64,000 nt of DNA, taken from NCBI GenBank assembly GCA_034387635.1, contig JAOANU010000012.1, forward strand, positions 248,001 to 312,000, given 5' to 3'. The DNA is from Rhodosporidiobolus odoratus (Eukaryota > Basidiomycota > Microbotryomycetes > Sporidiobolales > Sporidiobolaceae). Each line of letters opens with the position of its first letter. The stretch's first letter is position 1. Below are positions 33,959 to 43,608 of the stretch, piece after piece. The notes under the pieces are model-generated. The model was given only the letters and a program-made list of their open reading frames with translations. It did not search any database and was not told the origin of the DNA. Made by a program: the position numbers and the translations under genes.

Positions 33959-35317
33959 GGTGGCATTTGTACGGTGCGTGTGGGTGTAAGGTCTTCTTGG
34001 GGCACGAGTGTTCTTTGCAAGATCAAGGTATCTCTGTAAACGAAAAACAGTTGGAAGAGGCGATTTGAGAAGGTCTCCTCTCCTTCACCCCCCGACCAGT
34101 GCGTTTCATGCATGATTCGGGATCGGCTCACCCGTCCCTCATTGTTTAGGTTAAGCCCACTACAAAGAACAACTGTCACTGATTCTACTCAGCCTGATGC
34201 CATCCACCCCCTCCTTGCTCACCTCGAGTGGAGTGAGCCTGGGTTTCCCGGACATCTTCTGCTCCATTTCCTGACGCAGAGAAGGATGGTGAATAGCAAG
34301 GGTTGGGTTGCAGCGGGGGTTGGTGAAGAAGTAGGATGAAGAGAAAGAAAAGAGAGGCGGAAGAAAGGGGCGGAAGAGGTCGAATCGTGGGCGAAAGGGA
34401 GTCGGGGGAGTGGAGAAAAGAGAGAGAGGCGAGTTGTAGCTGGCTGTTCAAGGCTGTATGTACCAGTCAGCTGTAAGTACGAGCGAGAGAGGGAGGTGAA
34501 GGAAGGAGAAGGAGAAAGAAGAGGCTTACATGTACACCACAACTCCGCTCATCTTAACTTCCTTTTCAGCTCGTCATTTCCCGCCAGGTGCCCGATTGGC
34601 AACGCTAGTCCAAAGTTGAAAGGTTACAAAGAGCTATGTGGGCAGAGGGGTCAGTGAACTACGGAGGGAAAGGAAGGGAAGAGGTCGAGCTGAGCAGAGG
34701 AAGAAGAGCAGGGAAGAGAAGAGAGAAAAGAGAGGGGCAGACGCACCGTCTCCTCACGCTCGAGGCGAGGTAGAGCTCGTGGGTGTAAGGTGCAAGCGCG
34801 TGGGAAAGAGGAAGTGAGGAAAAGAAGAAAGAGAAGAGAAACCGCCTGATCAAGTCAATTTGTCTGTCGCTGAGAGTATGGGCACGAGATGCGTCCCCAC
34901 CTTCTCTGCACGACGGAACCCATCGTGACTTCGATCTGCAGCAGCGTCGCTCGCATCGTCCGCTCTTCTGTCGAGATGTGCAACCTTCTCAACTTTAATC
35001 TCGCTTCTATCTCGCTCGTTGTTCCGAGCTGTATGTCCTTTCCGCTCGCAATCAGGTTCTAATGCAGCCAGTCTACTTCAAGCTGCCCTAAGTTACCGTA
35101 ACACAGCGCTGACCAAACTTGTCGGTCTGAAGCAATACTTTTTTGCCAATCATTGCGCTCGTTTGTGCAAGCCTCGCACCAGAAGCCTAGGCTGGCCACA
35201 CATGCTGAACAGGCTCGCTCGAGTGACGTAGCGAAGCAGGAGGAGAATGACACCTTTCGCTAGCGTCATCGACTCTTCCCTACCCTCCTCTCTCTACCCG
35301 CCTTCTGATGCCCTCAC

Positions 35318-35357
<40 letters not shown>

Positions 35358-35985
35358 CTCCTCCCCCCACCTTTCCTCCTCCTCACCTCTAGCCACTTCT
35401 CCACCACCCCTCTTCACCTTCAACTTAGAGATCCGACAAGTCCCGCTCCGCCCATCGACCTCGCCCATCTCAACTCGTAGAACGGGGAATCGAAATACAA
35501 AGAAGCGCACCATTTGCAATCCTCGATAGGGATAGAGCGAGTAGAACGAAAAGGGACAGGGAAGGAGAAGCGAAAACGAAAGCTCGTCATCGTCGTTTCG
35601 CGGAAAGAGGGCAATTTGGGGAAAGCTGGCGCAAGCGCACCTCAAGTACATCCCTGTACAGAGTGAGAGTGGCATAGTCGGACTGCAAGATGATCTTGTC
35701 GCACTCTCTTTGCTTCGGGCTTGCTCTCCGAACACGTTGCGGTCTCGCTCTCGAACTGCTCCGTTCACTTGCAAAGTACTCGCAGCACTCTATTTCAGTC
35801 CCTAAACACCTGACCATCCTGGTCCGACTGCTCCGCCCGCCGTCCTCGCTCTTCTACCATGACTCGCCTCGTGTCAATATTGGTCAATGCGCCTGCGCCG
35901 AGACTTTTCCCCACCGCCGTCATCCTTTCCCGTCTTACTCCTCTCTCTCTTCGATCTTCTCTCCGTCTGTGTCACCTCTGATAGC
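33959..35985. other. gene-poor region
   Basis: This 2 kb stretch has no firmly supported gene. It contains a 38-base C run (35319-35356), C/T-rich sequence and two weak minus-strand coding candidates. One at 33941-34267 reads MEQKMSGKPRLTPLE, a 189-nt intron, then RYLDLAKNTRAPRRPYTH. The other, around 35642-35817, reads ECDKIILQSDYATLTLYRDV before a GTGCGC donor. Neither matches a family known to me. Confidence 0.35.
35319..35356 (+). repeat. 38-base poly-C homopolymer
   Basis: This is an uninterrupted run of C from 35319 to 35356, followed by gctcctcccccc. The length in the assembly may not be exact because such runs are hard to sequence. Confidence 0.9.
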
Positions 35986-38439
35986 AATGCTCGCCCGGGT
36001 AGCATCCAAGAAGAATAGTATCAAGCCCCCGCCTGTCAACCCCGTCTCTTTCCCAGTTCTCAATACGCGTATGTCCTTTGGAGTCTTCTGTCCTCTTCCT
36101 GCCTGTGAACTCAGCTGATAAGCTCACCTTTCGCTTTCCAGCGCCTAGCGACCCTCTCCCAGACGCGCAAGCTCGCCCTTCTGACGTTCTCGTAGCCCGC
36201 CTGCACGAACTCAAACGCCTCACTAAGTCCCTTCACTCGCATTTTACCGCTCTCGTCAACGCCCATCAAGTCTATGGGAAGACGCTCGCCGGACTGGCCG
36301 AGAACGGAGATGGAGTGAGAAAAGAATGGCTGCAGGAGAGTCTGTTCTTGCCTGCGTCGGGGGCGGGCGGATGGGCGGAATGGTCTGGCAGAATTAGGGA
36401 TTCGACGGCGAAGGAAGGTGCGTCTTGCTCCCTTTCCTTCCGTCTGGCTGGAGCACAAAGGTCTCAGTGCTCGCCTCGATTGCGCAGCCGAACGTCACCT
36501 CCAGCTTGCCAAAGCCGCTGAAGAAGAAGTCCTCGATCCGCTGCGCCGTCTCGTAAGCCGTCCTCTCCTTCATCTGCACGAGACAGACCGGACTCATATC
36601 TTTGAGTGGTATCTCCAGCGCGTAGGGATCAAGGCGTTCTTCACCGACCTCGATAAGCAAGTCATGCCGCTGTCGAACGAGGTCATGAAAGAAAGGTGAG
36701 TCCAGTGCTGCCTCTCTCCCTTCCCCGAACCGCCTGCTCGTGCCGGTGTACACGGGGTGCTTGACCCTGTGGCTGTCTGGCTTATTGACATGTTTTCGAA
36801 AACGCAGGGAAAACTCGGTTGCCATTCTTACCCACCTCGCCACTTCCATTGCCTCGTTCAACTCTACTCCGCTCGCTCTACCCTCCATCGAGGATCCCGT
36901 CATTGTTCGTTCGACCGCCGAAATGCAGATGCGTCACCAAGTCTCGAAGGAGAACGAGTTGCTGCGCCTCGTGATCTTGTGGCAGGATCGCACGAAGGAG
37001 TTCGAGGTCGAAGTCTTGCGCAAATGCAGGACTTGCTGGAAATGGTGGGCGGAGGAGAAGTGATTCATATCTGGTTTCGTTCACAGGACTAGTCCTGACC
37101 TCTACTCTGCTCGACAGCGCCAAACTGCACCTCGAGACAAGGCAAGATCTGGACAAGCTTACACAACGGAACGAAGCCATCGCCGCTGACGTACGTTAGT
37201 CAACCTTCACGACTCTCATCTCGAGCTGATCGCTTTTCTTCGGCAGGCTGAGTGGAACCATTTCGCTACCCTAAACCACCTGATTCCGACCGACACCCCC
37301 GCTCGCAACCTCGACCTGATCAACTTCCCTCACCGCGATGACCCGTCGACTCAACCGTCGAAAGATGGACTCATGGAAAGGAAGAAGCGCTTCACTCAAG
37401 AGTACAAGGAGGGTGAGCCTTCCGCCTCTTTTCTTCTTTCATGACCTTCTCAGTTCTGATTGGTGACCCCTATCGCAGCTTACTTCGTCCTCACCCCCGC
37501 TGGCTATTTGCACGAGTACCGCTCCTCATCTACTCCTCTCTCCGAGCCTCACATCTCCCTCTTCTTACCCGCCTGTACCGTTCATCCTCTCATGGCCCCG
37601 ACCTCGACCAAGAAAGGTAAGGAAAAGCCAGCTACCTTCATCATTGAAGGGAGGAAGGTCGCCAGTGGTGGGACGCTGAAGGAAAGTCTGGGGCTGCAGG
37701 CTCGTGAAATGAGCAGGGTGTATAGGGCGAGGAGTTACCCTGAGGCGCAGGCTTGGTGGGCGGAAATCGAAAAGGTGGGCGTGATTCGTTCAGACCTTTT
37801 CTTTCCTTGAGAGGTGCTCACCGTGGTCGTCTGTAGCATTCCAAGACCTCCTTCACCGCTCATCCCGGCATATCGCTCGTCGACCGCCAAGGACCCGCTC
37901 CTACCGCTGTCCACAAAGCAGGTCTCCCGGCTGTGGTGGAGCATGGAGACCAGACTGGCGATGAAGGCGACGGTGAGCTGGAAAGCGCTGATGATGAGCC
38001 TTCCGAGGTCAGGCCTGCCGACGACGCCGGCAGGCCTGAGGAGAAGAGGGGGGAGAAGGAGGAGCGTATGGGGAAAGGCAGCATGATCACTGCTCTGGCG
38101 ACACAAGCACCGGTGGTAGTGCACTCCCCCGCCGTCTTGGTCAATCCCGTCGCCCCACCCAGCTCGTCCTTCGCTAAACCCCTTACATCCAGCCCAGTCG
38201 GTAGCAACTCTCCTGCACTCCCGCCTCGTCAACTTCCTGTGATTCCCGCCGAGCCTCCTTCGACGAGCACGATCGCCCCTGCCCCTAGCCCCGGGACCGC
38301 CGAGGGGTCGCAGCCAGTGATGGTCGATAGCGAGGGGTCGAGGGGAGCGACAGAAGTGTCGAGGTCAGGGACGGGACCGGGGGAGGAGAAGAAGCATAAG
38401 AAGAAGTCGTCTTGGTTTGGGTTGGTGGGGAAGAAGTAG
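35986..38439 (+). CDS. Slm1-like BAR-PH protein (TORC2/PI(4,5)P2 effector)
   Basis: This resembles fungal Slm1/Slm2, which bind PI(4,5)P2 at the plasma membrane, are TORC2 substrates and affect actin and eisosomes. The start MLARVASKKNSIKPPPVNPV is followed by a helical BAR-like region (VLVARLHELKRLTKSLHSHF, DCAAERHLQLAKAAEEEVLD, GIKAFFTDLDKQVMPLSNEV, LTHLATSIASFNSTP). A PH-like domain follows, with AYFVLTPAGYLHEYRSS, PHISLFLPACTVHPL, TFIIEGRKVASGGT and the last helix SYPEAQAWWAEIEK. The C-terminal third is acidic then Pro/Ser-rich and ends EEKKHKKKSSWFGLVGKK. There are about nine exons; the first junctions are approximate. The YFVLTPAGYLHE strand and the domain order support the call; no closer evidence is visible. 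Confidence 0.75.
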
Positions 38440-39454
38440 CCCTTCTACATGACATGAGGACGTGAAGGCGCAATATCTACAGTAGCGAAGCAGTCTATAC
38501 CCTTCATGTAATGTCGATACCGTATCTGCGTCATGTAAAGCTTTGGCGGGGCTGTGGGGAGAGAACCGGAAGGAAGTCGGGGGTGTTTCTTAGGAAAGTA
38601 GAGATTAGGGCCACGAGTTCACTACCGCACTCAGGCTTGCCATCGTCGGAGGGCCTGAGTGAAGCTGCCCTGCGAGCTGTGAGGCGGTTTGCGGCATCGA
38701 GCCTGGAGACATCGGGACGGGCGGTTGACCCATCGCAGATCGATAAGCATGATGGAGAGAATATATCGAGGAGAATGGAGAAATGGGTATTGGGATCTTT
38801 GCACCGCAGGAGAACGGGGAACCCAAGTGCCTGACAATGACCGCGTTCGCTTCGTGGCGCGAGCGTGCGATTCGATAGAGCATCCACGACAATCTCATCG
38901 AGGCCATTACCTATGCATTGGCTGGGGAAGCCAAGTTGACAGGTGGAACCGGAAACGGAAAGGATCTCGTGATTAATGTGCATGGCGAGACGAGGCGAAG
39001 AGGGCAACAGGGACCTTTGGTATGGCGCAGCGTATGAGTAGTAGGAGCAGCAGAATCGTGCTATGCTGCAGACTCGGCGTGAGCGGAAGCTGGCCGGACT
39101 CAGAGGGAGGGAAAAAATGGGAGGAGAAGAGGGTTAGTACTTCAGATGGCGCCAGTGGTACGCGCCTGACTGACTACGGTACAAGGCCTTGACTCATTCC
39201 GCATACCCTGCACGCGTAGCGATCGCGCCTCGCTGTTGTAGTCATCCGTTTGTGCATATCGAAATGAGGTCGTCGTTTCGAATTCGCTCAGTCACGTCTG
39301 GAGTGCCGCACAGGCCTGCAGGAGGGGTTCTCGAACCTGTATGTTCATGTTAGGCTGGTTCACAGCGATGTCAGGGAGCAGTAGCGAGTTGTTCTGGATC
39401 AACCCTCCTCCGCTTCCTCCCGCTCACTGAATCACTTTGATTGACATATAGGAC
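38440..39454. other. intergenic region with conflicting open frames
   Basis: This is 1 kb between the Slm1-like and Rtr1-like genes. Overlapping frames are open on both strands at 38510-39050. One plus-strand reading gives IHDNLIEAITYALAGEAKLT and GNGKDLVINVHGETRRRGQQ, ending near 39040. No start or single consistent model could be fixed. Confidence 0.35.
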
Positions 39455-40591
39455 ATGCCAGCACTCCCGCCAAAGCCTAGACAACAGTCTCCGGCCGTCG
39501 TCTCCTCCTTCCAAGTAGCGACCTCCACCTCTCCTCGTTCTCAACTCGACGACCAAGCCCATCTCAGTTCCTTCCAAGCCTCGTCTATAGCCCGCGCCCT
39601 CTCTCATGCCGGTCCTTCCTCACTCGCCCTCAAGCTCGACTGGATCGAACGACTCAGCGGACCAGAAAGCCCGTTGCAAGTCATGAAAGAAGCGGCGAAA
39701 ATCCTTGATGGGCCAGCTTATGATGACTTGCTCGTCGAGCGGCATATGGAAGGATTGTGCCCGTATGCTGTGTGTGCGAATGCGGCTGCTACGCCCTACA
39801 GGAGTGAGGAGGAACAGGCAGCAGATGCGAAGCGGGTAAAGGTGAGGATGATGGCGAATGGGCTGTTCGAGGCGCCGGGGGGACAGGGAAAGGGCGCTTA
39901 CTGTTCAGCGAGGTGCAAGGCGAGGAGTGAATGGTACCGAGGGATCCTGGGCAGGGACGGAGAGGGGGAGATGCTCGAGGACGTCGAGGAGCGAAGAAAA
40001 GATGTCGCGAGAAGTACGAAGGAGATACTGGAAGAGGCTGTAAGAGAGCAGGAGGCGGGGGTCGTCATGTCAGCGTTAGAGTCATCATCAGAAGCTACAC
40101 CACCTCCAGCATCTCAAGCCGCCTCTTTCGCCAACGACCTCCTTTCCTCCCTTTCCATCCGCGAAAAGCCTACTTCAGCTGTCCCCCCTTCCGCGCCTAC
40201 TCTCGACTCTGCCAAGTACGACTTTGAGCGCCCTTCCGCGGCCCCCGCCTCTTCTGCCACTCGCTTCCCCTCCTCCCCCGCCCCTCGAGCCGGTTCTTCC
40301 ACTTCCTTGCCCTCTGCCGGTGCCGCCCTCCTCCCCTTCAACACCGCCTCCCTGACCCGTACTGTTCTCCGTGCAACCTCCGCGCAGCCCGTTCCACCTT
40401 CTCGACAACCCACCAGCGGGGCGAACGGTCTTCCGCCCATCCGTTTCGCCAGCAACCCCAGAATGTTGGATGGTCAGGGTAGGGAGGTCGAGTGGGTCGG
40501 TGTGGATGAGGAGGGTGAGACGGACGAGGTAAGGGAGATGATGGAGGAGGCGTTGATGATCAAGCGGCTGGTAGAGAACGGCGAGTTCTGA
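39455..40591 (+). CDS. RTR1: Rtr1/RPAP2-type RNA polymerase II CTD phosphatase
   Basis: Rtr1/RPAP2 proteins remove Ser5 phosphate from the RNA polymerase II C-terminal domain and help nuclear import of the polymerase. This is a single-exon gene of 378 codons. The atypical zinc finger is visible as LLVERHMEGLCPYAVC (first Cys pair, spaced Cx4C) and GAYCSARCKARSEWYRGILG (second pair, Cx3C), at residues of about 105-165. Upstream lies a helical segment (LDWIERLSGPESPLQVMKEA) and downstream an acidic helix (LEEAVREQEAGVVMSALESS). The remainder is Ser/Pro/Ala-rich, with a conserved-looking end MMEEALMIKRLVENGEF. The start ATG at 39455 is the first in frame. Lack of introns sets it apart from its neighbours. 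Confidence 0.8.
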   Translation: MPALPPKPRQQSPAVVSSFQVATSTSPRSQLDDQAHLSSFQASSIARALSHAGPSSLALKLDWIERLSGPESPLQVMKEAAKILDGPAYDDLLVERHMEGLCPYAVCANAAATPYRSEEEQAADAKRVKVRMMANGLFEAPGGQGKGAYCSARCKARSEWYRGILGRDGEGEMLEDVEERRKDVARSTKEILEEAVREQEAGVVMSALESSSEATPPPASQAASFANDLLSSLSIREKPTSAVPPSAPTLDSAKYDFERPSAAPASSATRFPSSPAPRAGSSTSLPSAGAALLPFNTASLTRTVLRATSAQPVPPSRQPTSGANGLPPIRFASNPRMLDGQGREVEWVGVDEEGETDEVREMMEEALMIKRLVENGEF

Positions 40592-41102
40592 CGAAGTACT
40601 TTTCAGCCAGTCCTGATCGAGGTTTACTGGCCTTTTCGGGCAAAGCAAAATTTCACAGCCCTTCTAGTGACTACCAGCAGCTATTCTAGCTCACGGCTAG
40701 CCTGTATCGATGTTCCGAGGCGCATCTGTTTGCCAGCTTAAGAAGGTCCTCTCCAAGTCGGTATCTTCCCCTTGGCTCTTGATTGCACACCGCTGCAATT
40801 TTCACCAGGTAGCCCGTGTGGCGCAGAAGTGGCGAGTCTCTGCGATGCGATGAATATTAGACAAATATAGCTTCCTTTGAGGTGAGGTGAGAGCGAAGAA
40901 AGCCATGTTTAGCTCATGCCGGTCGGCGCCAACTTGCGTCCGGAGGATGGAGCTACTGACGAACCGTCTATGCCGTGGTTGAGCCAAGTCAGGTCAGGTT
41001 CAAGAGCAGCCCTAGGAAAGAGTCGTAGCGCATGTGGAGAATCGTGAACAATACAATAAGGAGCTGCCGCTACAAACATCGACCCACCGAAATCCTTGCC
41101 TG
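40592..41102. other. intergenic region or 3' part of the orphan gene
   Basis: If the orphan gene ends at 41103, this stretch is a 3' to 3' gap. A minus-strand frame from 41099 to 40909 (KDFGGSMFVAAAPYCIVHDS) could be its last exon, but the intron needed is only 29 nt. Confidence 0.35.
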
Positions 41103-42755
41103 TCAAGAAGGTACGATCGTATAGTTACCGAAAACGCAAGCGACGTCCTCCACCGTCTTGCCCGCCCTTAAAAGCTGATTCATGGACGTGTAGCGTGCGC
41201 TACGCTGCCTCTCGTAGTCGCCCTGAGCCACCTCCTGATCCATGTCTGCGCAAGGTGAAGGACAGCGTAAGCTTCAGCGGGCCAGTACATAGCTTTCGAT
41301 GTTGGTCCATTTACCCCGTTCTTAGCCGACACGTACAGAACTCCCAGATACGGAGGGGAAGAGGACAGGAAACAAAGGGCGGAAGGAAGCAAACATACGC
41401 ATCCGTAGAATCAGGTTCCAATCCACATTGACCTTAGGATATTGGCTCGTGTTCACATCGGTATTTTTGATCCATCTTCCGTACAATACGCCTGCCTTTC
41501 GCTCGTGTCCCTCGGCGGCGGCGTCTGCCGTCGTTGCCCTTTCGTGTGCGGCGGCAAGGAGTGCATCGGGTCGCTGCGTTGTGGGACAAGCACGTTAGCC
41601 ACCCGGAGGGCGATCATACAAGGCCGAACAGGAGAGCGTACAATATTGTTCATCAACTGCTGCCCCATCCAGACATTCACTTCGAGGTTGGCGAGTGGTC
41701 GGGCAAGCTCGCCCCTGAGGTACTCTTGGTGCTTTGGAGCATCTACCCGAGCGGTAAGACCCGATCAGTACCGAGTTGTTGATTGCAAAGTACGTGCGAC
41801 CGCAAGAAGCAGCAGACAGCCTTAGCGTACCAGCATATTCTGTGGAGCAGAAGACGGCGGAAGGCGAAAGGGAGTCAGTACATCGATGCGCGTGCGAGAT
41901 TGGCGCGAGCGTGCAAAAGTCGGAACAGGAGTAAAGCGTAACTTACTCTCATATCGCGCCCCGGGGTCAAGAACCTTTTTTTCCCACTCCTCATACAGCT
42001 TTTCCCGCGCATTCTCCAAGGTCTCCAATCGTTTCGTGTACGCTGCCTTCGCCGCTACTCTCGCCCTTATGATTTGGCGAGTTGCCGACGAGAGCCTACT
42101 GCAGTCCTTCAAGACGACGGGCCGTTCAGGCATTTCGCATTGATCGTTGATCTGTTTGTCGTTATACGTGAGGAGAGGGATGAGAGGCGGATGCGAAAGA
42201 AGAGGCGCACTCCCCAAGCAGTCGATATCCAAAGGTCCGCGGAACGGCGGTGGCCCCTCTGAGCGTCTCCCGAGCGTCTTCCGCGTCTCCAGCCGGGTCC
42301 AGGTACTTCCGAATGGCACAGGTTGGGCACAGGTTGGGCACAGAGCAAGGCACACCGTCCGCGATGTGCAGGCCACGAGGTCCTGGAAAGCAAGGACTCT
42401 CCTTGCAGCCCTCGCCGGCCAAGCGCCAGCCAACGAAGCGCAGGAGGGAGTTGTGGGCGGAATATGACTACGCGTGAGCGGCGGCGGGGCGAAGTGGCGA
42501 TGGAGCGGTATGTGAGAAAGGCGAGACACTCCTCACCGCCGGTCGCGAAACATCGGGAGTCGGCGGAGTCATGGGAATTGAAACGGGACCGGACTCGCTT
42601 GACTCAGTGTCGCTGTCTTCCCTTCCGCGCCTACAATCTACTCCCGAGCCTACCAGACACCGACGTCCAGCGACCTGCCCCCTTCTCCGCTTCGCCGGCC
42701 TTGCGAACCCCCTTTCCGCCCGCTCCCCCTGTACTCTTTTCCTGTGGTGCCTCAT
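41103..42755 (-). CDS. orphan multi-exon protein with cysteine cluster
   Basis: I do not recognise this protein. Seven exons can be joined in phase on the minus strand. Exon 1 starts at an ATG at 42753-42755 and is basic (GFARPAKRRRGQVAGRRC, NLS-like) then acidic. Exon 2 (42211-42467) has HNSLLRFVGWRLAGEGCKES and VPCSVPNLCPTCAIRKYLDP, a Cx4C...Cx5Cx2C pattern that could bind zinc. Exon 3 is a long helix (TKRLETLENAREKLYEEWEK). A 9-nt micro-exon (41831-41839) follows, then APKHQEYLRGELARPLANLE with VNVWMGQQLMNNI. The next exon has RPDALLAAAHERATTADAAA and NVDWNLILRM. The last has MDQEVAQGDYERQRSARYTS and LLRAGKTVEDVACVFG, with a stop at 41103. The product is about 345 aa. A DNA- or RNA-binding role is only a guess from charge and cysteines. 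Exon 2 to 3 could also splice differently, including an ATG at 42131-42133. Confidence 0.48.
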
Positions 42756-43608
42756 GCCTGCGCCGCCGTTCTCCCCTCACGCACGGCTTCGCTCTCCCTA
42801 CGAGTGCGACCCTTCCTGAGCCTCCGCCGCCGTCTTTCCCTTCCCACAACAACGGAACGGTCTTCCGCCCACCAGCCTCGCCAGCAATCCCGAGGTGCAC
42901 GAGGGACGGGACGGGACATGGGAGCGAGGCGGTGGGTGTAGGCCGACGAGGAGGGAGCGACTGCTGAGAATAGAGAAGTTCTGGGGGGGGGGGGGGGGGG
43001 GAGAAGGGGGGGGGGGGGGCGTCGCGGAGTAGTAGGCGAATGGTCGACGAAGGGGAGCTGTAGAAAAAGAGAAAAATTGGAAAACTCCTGGAAACAGCCG
43101 ATGAAAGGGGCTGTCTATTCCAGTTCTTCATGAGCTGGTCGGCGACTCCCTTTGTCGCGCTTAGGGCGTAGACGCGAGCGGCGCTGCGCGTGCGGCCATG
43201 GCTAGTTAATCTTGAGCGCGAATTTGTGAACGAGGCTACCGGTAACTTGGTGGTGAAGGCGGAAGACATTTGTATGTCGGGCATGGCGGCTGCGCCAGAA
43301 CACCAGGCTAGTCAATTGCCATCAGTGGACCTCTCATTATCAGGTAGGCGGCTAATATAGTCGCCAAGGATGTGGACACGAATAGGCGGGTTTGATGAGG
43401 CGAAGTTGAGGGAATCGGGCAAGGACGGTCATGCGGTGCAGCAGCTTATAGCGGTGTAGCTCTTGGCAATTGGTGATGGAATTCTGTAGGCCAGCTAGGT
43501 CGCCCAGAGGAAGACAAGGTGAGGAGCCGAGAGAGAGATGAGGAGATGACGGAGACGGGAATCGAGTTTTTGCTTCTCACACTCGTCGACTGCGCTAGAT
43601 TACCGACC
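42756..43608. other. intergenic region with poly-G runs
   Basis: This is a divergent gap between the orphan gene and the sterol acyltransferase. It contains poly-G at 42983-43001 and 43006-43019. A plus-strand stretch at about 43170-43340 reads ALRVRPWLVNLEREFVNEAT then GNLVVKAEDICMSG; it is protein-like but has stops on both sides and no model. Confidence 0.35.
42983..43019 (+). repeat. paired poly-G runs (19 and 14 bases)
   Basis: G runs at 42983-43001 and 43006-43019 are separated only by agaa. The arrangement could form G-quadruplexes; run lengths may be imprecise in the assembly. Confidence 0.85.

Noticed and set aside
39147..39220. tRNA-like A-box (tggcgccagtggta)
   Set aside because: There is no matching B-box GGTTCGANNCC and no cloverleaf could be drawn.
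40909..41128. Extra last exon of the orphan gene (KDFGGSMFVAAAPYC...) ending at 40909
   Set aside because: It needs a 29-nt intron, below the usual fungal minimum. The stop at 41103 is simpler.
42109..42133. Start of the orphan gene at MPERPVVLKDC (42133)
   Set aside because: An upstream exon pair with in-phase GT-AG introns and a cysteine cluster gives a fuller model. The shorter start is kept as an alternative.
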